Under the pieces are notes generated by a model. The model was given only the letters and a program-made list of their open reading frames with translations. It ran no database searches and had not been told where the DNA came from. Source: JANOSH01 sp031415695 (lineage in GTDB: Bacteria; Actinomycetota; Acidimicrobiia; Acidimicrobiales; Ilumatobacteraceae). Taken from it: a DNA stretch of 64,000 bases. A program made the translations under genes and the position numbers. The stretch spans positions 1 through 64,000 of the forward strand of contig JANOSH010000047.1 in NCBI GenBank assembly GCA_031415695.1, written 5' to 3'. Shown here in pieces: positions 23,938 to 30,519 of the stretch. How positions within the stretch are numbered: the stretch's first letter is position 1; each line of letters opens with the position of its first letter.

Positions 23938-24530
23938 TGTGGTGTGCTTTCTGGGATGTGGATGATGGTGGTCATTGCGCTCCAGGTTGCGTCGGCAAGC
24001 GCTTGCGCCACCTGGAGTGGAGATTGCTTGGAATGGCCGGCGAGCCAATGCCGGGCGTACTCCTGAGCGGGTCCGAGCCAAACGGCAATTATTGATGGCA
24101 GCGACAGGGTGCGGGCTTGGGGTAGCCGTTCGCACAGCCAATGCTCGAGTAGCTCGAAGAAGTCTCGATTGCTCTGACTGAGATGTTCACTCGCGGGCCG
24201 AAGTTCGTGCTCGCGGTATCCAAGAATGAACCGCGCCTGATCGGAATGCTCCGTGACCCAAGTGAGGTGGTGGACCACGATGCCCCTGATGCCGGCTTCC
24301 AGTGATAACGCCCCGGCGAGGACCTTGTGCGCGGCTTCGTGGTAGGCGGTTACGCAATCGGTAAACAAGGCGTCGGCTACCGCATCCTTGCCCGCGAAGT
24401 GGTGATAAAAGCTCCCAACGCTGGCACCTGAACGAATGAGAATGTCGTCAATTGTGGTGTCGACGACGCCCTGTTCGAGGAACCAGGACAGCGCGGCACG
24501 CAAGATGTCCTGACGTCGACTGGGTGGCAC
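23934..24530 (-). CDS. TetR/AcrR family transcriptional regulator
   Basis: This 198-residue repressor has an N-terminal TetR helix-turn-helix: RRQDILRAALSWFLEQGVVD and TTIDDILIRSGASVGSFYHHF at residues 5-46, then the usual KDAVADALF. The C-terminal ligand domain is all-alpha. It sits between the permease (upstream) and the binding protein (4-nt overlap) on the same strand, so it is probably the local regulator of the importer. An inverted repeat lies directly before its ATG at 24531-24564. Confidence 0.93.
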   Translation of the reverse strand: MPPSRRQDILRAALSWFLEQGVVDTTIDDILIRSGASVGSFYHHFAGKDAVADALFTDCVTAYHEAAHKVLAGALSLEAGIRGIVVHHLTWVTEHSDQARFILGYREHELRPASEHLSQSNRDFFELLEHWLCERLPQARTLSLPSIIAVWLGPAQEYARHWLAGHSKQSPLQVAQALADATWSAMTTIIHIPESTPQ

Positions 24531-24564
24531 GACTAGAATCTTCCTCTAGAAGAATCCTCTAGTC
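24531..24564. promoter_or_regulatory. Candidate TetR operator
   Basis: GACTAG (24531-24536) and CTAGTC (24559-24564) form the outer arms of an inverted repeat. CTTC and GAAG form inner arms around CTCTA. AGAATC-CCTCTAG is also present as two near-direct copies. The element begins at the base after the TetR start codon and overlaps the permease stop codon. Autoregulation by the adjacent TetR is inferred. Confidence 0.55.
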
Positions 24565-25368
24565 AAGTTGTAGGCGATTGCTGGCGTGCCAGTGCAACGA
24601 ACGACGTTCGACGAGGGTGAGCACCGCGAGCGCTACGCCGCCCATGAGGCCCAGGGTGAACGCCGCCGCCCAGCCGAGGCGAACCCCCGCGCCATTAATC
24701 GCCTTAGAGATCTGCACCCCTAGCCCCTCCGAGGCACCGATGTACTCGCCGAGCACTGCACCGACCAACGCCAAGCCGACCGAGGTGCGCACGCCAGCGA
24801 GAACGTACGGTAACGACGAGGGGAGGCTGACGTGCCGGAACACCTGACGCCGCGTCGCCCCGTAGGTGTATAGCAGTTCAGTCGATGCACTATCGGCCGA
24901 CCTGAGCCCTGCGGCTGCCCCGAAGATGATGGGCACAAGACAGATGACAAAGGTCACGGCAATGATTGGGCGCACCGTCCCGAAACCAAGCCACACTGCG
25001 AAGATGGGCGCATAGCAGACCAGCGGGATCACCTGGATCAATGTGGCGATGGGCTGAACGGCTCGCTCAACGAAACGAGATTGTGACATGGGCACGGCAA
25101 CGCCGATGGCCACGATGAACGCCAGAGACAGCCCAATCAACGCCGTTCGGCCTGTAACCCAGGCGTGATGCGCAAAGAACCCCGGGTCGTCAACCAGCGT
25201 AGCCCCAATCTGACTTGGGCGCGGAAGGACCACGGTCTTTATGTCTCGCACTCGAACAAACAACTCCCATATCCCGAAAAAGACAATCACCCCGACCAAC
25301 GGAGCGATCCCATTTTGGAGGCGTGTCGCGATCCCGGCAGGGTTAGAACGTCGTGTCGGGAGCCACAT
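24559..25368 (-). CDS. ABC transporter permease (SsuC/TauC-like)
   Basis: This 269-residue inner-membrane permease has about six helices and belongs to the binding-protein-dependent transport family. The EAA-loop coupling motif is visible as LYTYGATRRQVFRHVSLPSS near residue 170, with the conserved EAA-x3-G reduced to the AT-x-G type. It should pair with the NMT1/TauA-like binding protein encoded downstream. No ATP-binding subunit is present in this cluster or elsewhere in the window. A TANNNT box lies 6 nt before ATG 25368, so this is likely the first gene of the permease-TetR-binding-protein unit. Confidence 0.92.
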   Translation of the reverse strand: MWLPTRRSNPAGIATRLQNGIAPLVGVIVFFGIWELFVRVRDIKTVVLPRPSQIGATLVDDPGFFAHHAWVTGRTALIGLSLAFIVAIGVAVPMSQSRFVERAVQPIATLIQVIPLVCYAPIFAVWLGFGTVRPIIAVTFVICLVPIIFGAAAGLRSADSASTELLYTYGATRRQVFRHVSLPSSLPYVLAGVRTSVGLALVGAVLGEYIGASEGLGVQISKAINGAGVRLGWAAAFTLGLMGGVALAVLTLVERRSLHWHASNRLQLD

Positions 25369-25374
25369 GCTGCT

Positions 25375-25380
25375 AACCTA
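25375..25380 (-). promoter_or_regulatory. Putative -10 box (TAGGTT) for the leaderless permease operon
   Basis: TAGGTT on the minus strand ends 6 nt before the permease ATG, with no Shine-Dalgarno sequence. The 98-nt divergent gap to rpsO contains no other clear element. Confidence 0.42.
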
Positions 25381-25466
25381 GCGGGGTCCGTTGCGGCTCT
25401 GGCTGCGACGAGATGCAATCGGTGCAGACATCGGTTGCGTGCACAACATCGAAAGTTGAACATAAC

Positions 25467-25724
25467 GTGCCTGATAAGCAAGCAACTATTGCGGCCAACA
25501 AGCTCCATGACACCGATACCGGCTCACCAGAAGTGCAAATCGCCATTCTGACTGAGCGGATCAACCACCTGACTGATCACCTTCGCAAGCATGCGAAGGA
25601 CCATCACAGCCGTCGTGGGCTGCTTATGATGGTCGGCCGTCGCCGTCGCCTTCTCGATTACGCTCGAAGCACCGACGTCGAACGGTACCGTTCCATCATT
25701 GCCAAGCTCGGCCTTCGCCGCTAA
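25467..25724 (+). CDS. rpsO: 30S ribosomal protein S15
   Basis: S15 is a primary 16S rRNA-binding protein of the 30S platform. The 85 residues hold the HDTDTGSPEVQIAILTERI block near residue 15, HLRKHAKDHHSRRGLLMMVG near 36, and end IIAKLGLRR, all hallmark S15 sequence. GTG 25467 gives the correct N-terminus (VPDKQATIAANKLHDTDTG). rpsO-pnp is a conserved pair. No strong ribosome-binding site is seen; gttgaa lies 8-13 nt upstream. Confidence 0.96.
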   Translation: MPDKQATIAANKLHDTDTGSPEVQIAILTERINHLTDHLRKHAKDHHSRRGLLMMVGRRRRLLDYARSTDVERYRSIIAKLGLRR

Positions 25725-25890
25725 GGCCAGCAAAAACCAAAAACCACCGAGCGACACTCGGGCTGGTTGTCAGTCGCCGATTCCCCGACACGAGTCTGGG
25801 GGGCTGCCGACTGGGAACTGGCCATGTCGCTCCACAGCCCGGAGGGCACCGAAAGAAACGGTACCCCCGGCCAGAAAGGAGCCTCTCCAT
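25725..25890 (+). other. Structured rpsO-pnp spacer (putative pnp leader)
   Basis: This is a 166-nt non-coding gap. CAGTCG (25771-25776) pairs with CGACTG (25808-25813) and encloses CCCC/GGGG. CCGAG-CGACA-CTCGG forms a further small stem. The gaaaggag ribosome site precedes the pnp ATG at 25891. In other bacteria the pnp leader folds and is the target of PNPase/RNase III autoregulation; here that is only an inference. Confidence 0.4.
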
Positions 25891-28362
25891 ATGGGAGAAG
25901 CAATTCATGTATCCGGAGCCGTTCACGGCACCGACAAGACCCTCTCGTTCGAGACGGGCAAACTCGCACCCCAAAGTATGGGTGCAGTCGTAGCCACCAT
26001 TGGTCGTTCCACCGTGCTCGCCACGGCTAACGCCGCCAAAGGTGTTCGTGACGGGATCGATTTCTTCCCGCTCACCGTTGACGTCGAAGAGCGGGCCTAT
26101 GCCGCCGGCAAGATTCCCGGCTCGTTCTTCCGTCGTGAGGGTCGCCCGACCGAGGCGGCTATTCTCACCTGCCGCCTCATCGACCGTCCGTTGCGACCAG
26201 CGTTCCCCGATGGCTTCCGAAATGAAACCCAAGTGGTCATCACCGTTATTGGTGCCGACCAGGAAAACCCGCACGATGTGCTGGCAATCAACGCTGCGTC
26301 GGCGGCGCTTATGCTGTCGGGCATCCCGTTCGATGGCCCCATCGGAGCCGTTCGAATCGCATATAGCCAGGATGGTTCGTGGATTGCCCACCCCACCTAC
26401 CAAGAAGGCGAGACCTCAACGTTCGAACTGGTTGTGGCTGGTCGTGAACTGCCAAACGGCGACGTTGCGGTCATGATGGTCGAGGCTGGCGGTACCGAAA
26501 AGGCGTGGTCGTACTATCAAGACGGTGCACCGAAGGTCACAGAAGATGTCATCGCTTCCGGGCTTGAAGCCTCGAAGCAGTACATCAAGGAATCCATCTC
26601 GCTCCAGCACCAACTGGTAGCCGAGGCCGGCACCCGTGACCCAATGGTCTACACACCAGTTCTCGACTACGGCGACGACGTCTTCGCTGCGGTCGAGAAG
26701 GCGGCCAGCGCAAAGCTTGCCCCGGCCCTCACCATTGCCATCAAGTCCGATCGCAATGCAGCCACCGATGCTGTCACGGCCGAAGTGCTAGCTGAGCTTT
26801 CAGGTTCCAAGGATGCTCCGGGCGCATTTGCCGGGCGCGACAAGGAGATCAAAGAAGCCGTTCGCAGCCTAACCAAGAAGCTCGTTCGTAAGCGTGTTGT
26901 CGACGACGGTGTTCGTATCGATGGCCGTAGGCCCCGCGATCTTCGCCATGTTTCGGCTGAAGTGGGCGTGCTCGGTACGGCTCACGGCTCCGGCCTTTTC
27001 CAACGTGGCGAGACCCAGGTGCTCAACGTCACGACGTTGGCCATGCCACGCATGAACCAGCTCCTCGACACGTTATCGCCCGAGACCCACAAGCGCTTCA
27101 TGCACCACTACAACATGCCGCCATGGGCTAACGGCGAAACCGGCCGAGTGGGTTCGCCCAAGCGTCGCGAAATTGGCCACGGCGCACTGGCCGAGCGAGC
27201 GCTTCTACCCGTGGTACCGAGCCAGGAAGAGTTCGCGTACACGCTTCGGCTTGTTTCCGAAGTGTTGGCCTCGAACGGTTCCACCTCGATGGGTTCGGTT
27301 TGCTCGGCATCGCTGGCGCTTATGGACGCCGGTGTACCCATCAAGGGTGCTGTTGCCGGTATCGCAATGGGCCTCATTTACGCCGAAGGCAAGTACACCA
27401 CGCTCACCGACATTCTCGGCGCCGAAGACGCGTTTGGCGATATGGACTTCAAGGTTGCCGGTACCGAAGACTTCGTCACGGCTCTGCAGCTCGACACCAA
27501 GATCGACGGCATCCCTGCCGACGTTCTCGGCGCCGCACTCCAGCAAGCCCGCGAGGCCCGCTTAGCCATCCTTGCTGTCATGAATGCTGCCATTAGCGAG
27601 CCCCGTGACGAGGTAGGCGAGACCGCCCCGAAGATCATCAGCTTCAACATTCCAATGGACAAGATTGGCGAGGTGATTGGGCCCAAGGGCAAGGTCATCA
27701 ACGCTATGCAGTTGGAGACCGGTGCCGACATTGCTATCGACGACGACGGCGTACAGGGCATTGTCACCATCGGCTCGTCCGACATGAACAAGGTGAACGA
27801 AGCTCGTCGACAAATCCAACTCATCGTAAACCCGCCATCGGCGAAGTTGGGCGAGGTATATCCGGGTCGGGTCGTCAACATCACCAAGTTCGGCGCATTC
27901 GTCAACATCCTGCCTGGACGCGATGGCCTGTTGCACATCTCCAAGCTGGGCAAGGGCCGACGCATAAACAACGTCGAAGATGTGCTCGAACTCGGTGGCG
28001 AAGTGCAAGTCCGGGTCGACGATATCGACCCTCAGGGCAAGGTCAGCCTCAGCCCGGTCGGCCCCGAATGGGAGGGTGCCGACAGCGCCGAAGGCGACGC
28101 CATGCCCGCCGAGCGTGCCCCACGAGCCCCTCGCGAGGCACGTGAGCCTCGTGAGCCTCGGGCCGAATCGGCACCGGCAACCGGCGCGGTGGTGTCGTTT
28201 GAAGACGTCTTTGACTCCGAAGCCCGCGAGGCATACGGAGACCTCGGCCCTAGCGGCGTAGCTGCGCCGCCCCCGTCCGACGACCGTGGCGGTCGTGGCG
28301 GTCGTGGTGGTGGACGCGGCGGAAATGGCGGCGGTGCCAGCAGCGGCCGTCGGCACCGCTAG
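25891..28362 (+). CDS. pnp: Polyribonucleotide nucleotidyltransferase (PNPase)
   Basis: PNPase is a trimeric phosphorolytic 3'-5' exoribonuclease. The 823-residue protein has two RNase PH-like domains (TVDVEERAYAAGKIPGSFFRR near 65; GSGLFQRGETQVLNVTTLA near 370, with SGSTSMGSVC-like NGSTSMGSVCSAS near 465). A KH domain follows (IGEVIGPKGKVINAMQ near 592), then S1 (GEVYPGRVVNITKFGAFV near 655). The C-terminal tail is Arg/Gly-rich (RGGRGGRGGGRGG), which E. coli PNPase lacks. Such tails are common in actinobacteria and may bind RNA. ATG 25891 has a gaaaggag site; the frame upstream to 25699 is non-coding leader. Confidence 0.97.
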   Translation: MGEAIHVSGAVHGTDKTLSFETGKLAPQSMGAVVATIGRSTVLATANAAKGVRDGIDFFPLTVDVEERAYAAGKIPGSFFRREGRPTEAAILTCRLIDRPLRPAFPDGFRNETQVVITVIGADQENPHDVLAINAASAALMLSGIPFDGPIGAVRIAYSQDGSWIAHPTYQEGETSTFELVVAGRELPNGDVAVMMVEAGGTEKAWSYYQDGAPKVTEDVIASGLEASKQYIKESISLQHQLVAEAGTRDPMVYTPVLDYGDDVFAAVEKAASAKLAPALTIAIKSDRNAATDAVTAEVLAELSGSKDAPGAFAGRDKEIKEAVRSLTKKLVRKRVVDDGVRIDGRRPRDLRHVSAEVGVLGTAHGSGLFQRGETQVLNVTTLAMPRMNQLLDTLSPETHKRFMHHYNMPPWANGETGRVGSPKRREIGHGALAERALLPVVPSQEEFAYTLRLVSEVLASNGSTSMGSVCSASLALMDAGVPIKGAVAGIAMGLIYAEGKYTTLTDILGAEDAFGDMDFKVAGTEDFVTALQLDTKIDGIPADVLGAALQQAREARLAILAVMNAAISEPRDEVGETAPKIISFNIPMDKIGEVIGPKGKVINAMQLETGADIAIDDDGVQGIVTIGSSDMNKVNEARRQIQLIVNPPSAKLGEVYPGRVVNITKFGAFVNILPGRDGLLHISKLGKGRRINNVEDVLELGGEVQVRVDDIDPQGKVSLSPVGPEWEGADSAEGDAMPAERAPRAPREAREPREPRAESAPATGAVVSFEDVFDSEAREAYGDLGPSGVAAPPPSDDRGGRGGRGGGRGGNGGGASSGRRHR

Positions 28363-28371
28363 TCCATCGAA

Positions 28372-29622
28372 TTGAGTATTCAGCAGTCCACACTGCCCTC
28401 TGGTATCCGCGTCGTTTCCGAGCGGATGCCTGGGGCGTTGTCGGTTTCCACCGGCGTCTGGGTTGGTGTCGGTGCACGAGACGAACCCGACGCGTTGTCG
28501 GGCGTTTCGCACTTCCTCGAACACCTGTTGTTCAAAGGCACCGCCGATCGTTCGGCCAAGTCGATTGCCGAAGCAGTCGACCGGGTCGGCGGCGACATGA
28601 ATGCCTTCACTTCAAAGGAGGTGACGGCGTATTACACGCGCCTTCCTGCGTCGAAGTGGCAGCTTGCTGTTGAGCTGCTCGGCGCAGTTCTCAGCGAGCC
28701 GGCCCTACGCAACGACGATGTCGAGATCGAACGCGAGGTCATCCTCGAAGAGCTCGGTATGGACGAAGACGCGCATGACGACAAGGCGATGACCGTGCTT
28801 GCGCAGTCGCTTTTTCCCGACCATCCGCTCGGTCGAGAGACCGCGGGGGAGCGAGCCACAGTCGAAGCTATTACTCCCGATGATGTGCGGTCGTTTTTCA
28901 ACCAGTGGTATCGGCCGAGCAACATGGTGGTTGCCTTCGCCGGCGCTGTCGATCACGAGGAAGCCGTGGCTGAGGTACAGCGACAGTTCACCTCCAGCTC
29001 GGTAGGTCAGGCTCCAGTACGTCATGCTCCAACAAACCCAGCACGCTCGTTGGCGGTGGTTCGTCGCAAAAGCGAACAGGCCCACCTTGTCGTAGGTTTG
29101 CCAGGGCTGTCACGCGACGCTGGCGAACGCGAGGCGATTGACATAGCAAGCTACGTGCTTGGCGGCGGCCCATCAAGCCGACTGTTCGATGAGGTTCGCG
29201 AGAAGCGCGGCCTTGCGTATTCGATCTACGCAGGGCACGCCAGCTATAGCGACACCGGAGCCTTGACAGTGTACGCCGGCACCAGCCCCGCCCATCTGGG
29301 CGAGGTCCTTGGCTTGGTCAGCCGTGAAATCGACACCATGGCCGCCAACGGAATCACGAACGACGAGCTCGATATCGCTCGCGGCTACCTCGCTGGCTCG
29401 TATGTACTGGGCTTGGAAGATTCGGCCAGTCGCATGAGCCGCTTGGCCGGGCATGTCCTTGCTCGTGGGCGGGTACGCCCAGTCGATGAACAAATAGCCC
29501 GGTATGAAGCGGTCACCAGTGCCGATGTGGCCGCAGTTTGTCGCCAGGTACTGGGAGCGAAACGCTCGCTCACGGTTGTGGGTCCGGTCACGAAAGCAGC
29601 CGTACGCAAGCTCATTGCTTAG
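28372..29622 (+). CDS. M16 family zinc metallopeptidase (pitrilysin/processing-peptidase-like)
   Basis: This is a 416-residue protease subunit. The inverted zinc motif HxxEH is HFLEH at residues 47-51, and the distal glutamate lies in EREVILEELGMDED about 75 residues later. The C-terminal M16 repeat has GGGPSSRLFDEVREKRGLAY near 260. Proteins of this size act as single-domain processing or peptide-degrading enzymes. They follow pnp in most actinobacteria and Bacillus (YmxG-like), although the substrate is unknown. The start codon appears to be TTG 28372, nine bases after the pnp stop; a later ATG at 28426 would remove the first beta strand. Confidence 0.92.
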   Translation: MSIQQSTLPSGIRVVSERMPGALSVSTGVWVGVGARDEPDALSGVSHFLEHLLFKGTADRSAKSIAEAVDRVGGDMNAFTSKEVTAYYTRLPASKWQLAVELLGAVLSEPALRNDDVEIEREVILEELGMDEDAHDDKAMTVLAQSLFPDHPLGRETAGERATVEAITPDDVRSFFNQWYRPSNMVVAFAGAVDHEEAVAEVQRQFTSSSVGQAPVRHAPTNPARSLAVVRRKSEQAHLVVGLPGLSRDAGEREAIDIASYVLGGGPSSRLFDEVREKRGLAYSIYAGHASYSDTGALTVYAGTSPAHLGEVLGLVSREIDTMAANGITNDELDIARGYLAGSYVLGLEDSASRMSRLAGHVLARGRVRPVDEQIARYEAVTSADVAAVCRQVLGAKRSLTVVGPVTKAAVRKLIA

Positions 29623-29653
29623 CGAACTGTCGCTCCTGCTGCTGCGCGTTCGA

Positions 29654-29698
29654 GCTTTCGCGCACTACCGCGCCGAGAGCGCGCTGATGCGCGAAAGC
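29654..29698. other. 11-bp inverted repeat with nested stem, between M16 protease and dapB
   Basis: GCTTTCGCGCA (29654-29664) pairs exactly with TGCGCGAAAGC (29688-29698). CGCGC-CGAGA-GCGCG is nested inside. No T-run follows. It may end the pnp-M16 transcript before the dapB promoter at 29725. Confidence 0.6.
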
Positions 29699-29724
29699 CT
29701 GCCATCATCGTGGCTCAGTTCAGC

Positions 29725-29730
29725 TACCGT
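29725..29730 (+). promoter_or_regulatory. Putative -10 box (TACCGT) for leaderless dapB
   Basis: TACCGT ends 7 nt before the dapB ATG at 29738. No Shine-Dalgarno sequence is visible between them. Confidence 0.45.
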
Positions 29731-29737
29731 CGTTGGC

Positions 29738-30508
29738 ATGACGATTCGTGTGGGCGTGTTTGGGGCCGCGGGCAAGATGGGCCAGGCGGTTTGTGCAGCG
29801 ATTGGAGTCGATGACGAGCTTGACCTCGTTGCAGCAGTCGACCCGTTTGCCGTCGGCCGGTCCATTCTCGGCACCACTGTCTCGGCCGACCGTTTGGCCA
29901 TGGTCGACGCCGGTGTTCAGGTAGCGGTCGATTTCACGGTGCTCGATGCAGCTCGTGACAACGTCACCTTCTGCGCAGCGCAGGGGATCCATGCGGTCGT
30001 CGGTACAACCGGATTCTCCGAAGCTGACTTCATCGGCTTTCGCGCTGGTTTCACTCGCTCCAACTGTCTGATCGCACCCAACTTCGCGATAGGTGCCGTG
30101 CTCATGATGCGCTTCGCCGAGATGGCGGCCCCATACTTCCAGTCCGCTGAAATCGTCGAGTACCACCACGATACGAAGGCCGACGCCCCAAGCGGCACAG
30201 CGGTCCGAACCGCAGAGCGAATGGCGGCGGCGTCGCCCGATTGGGCGACCGACCCCACCAAGCACGAGGTCTACGAAGGAGCGCGAGGTGGTGCAGGACC
30301 GGCGGGCATTCGGGTCCATGCTGTTCGTATGCGCGGCATGTTTGCCCATCAAGAGGTACTGCTGGGTACGGCCGGACAAACACTCAGCATCCGGCACGAC
30401 ACGTTCGACCGGGATTGCTATCTACCCGGCATTGTGTTGGGCTGCAAAGGTGTTGCACACCATCCGGGCGTGGCTCTGGGTCTAGAGACCTACATGCAAC
30501 TGAGCTAG
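29738..30508 (+). CDS. dapB: 4-hydroxy-tetrahydrodipicolinate reductase
   Basis: DapB reduces HTPA (made by DapA, encoded at 36660) to tetrahydrodipicolinate for lysine and meso-DAP synthesis. The 256-residue enzyme has the dinucleotide loop VGVFGAAGKMGQAV at the start and the catalytic motif EIVEYHHDTKADAPSGTA near residue 133. VYEGARGG-AGPAGIRVHAVRMRG follows near 175. ATG 29738 is the natural start; the frame upstream crosses the hairpin and is non-coding. The following secreted protein starts 11 nt after the stop. Confidence 0.96.
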   Translation: MTIRVGVFGAAGKMGQAVCAAIGVDDELDLVAAVDPFAVGRSILGTTVSADRLAMVDAGVQVAVDFTVLDAARDNVTFCAAQGIHAVVGTTGFSEADFIGFRAGFTRSNCLIAPNFAIGAVLMMRFAEMAAPYFQSAEIVEYHHDTKADAPSGTAVRTAERMAAASPDWATDPTKHEVYEGARGGAGPAGIRVHAVRMRGMFAHQEVLLGTAGQTLSIRHDTFDRDCYLPGIVLGCKGVAHHPGVALGLETYMQLS

Positions 30509-30519
30509 TTTCGTGTGAC

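Noticed and set aside
30241..30519. N-terminal extension of the sugar dehydrogenase
   Set aside because: It overlaps dapB in another frame and would bury the signal peptide 93 residues inside.
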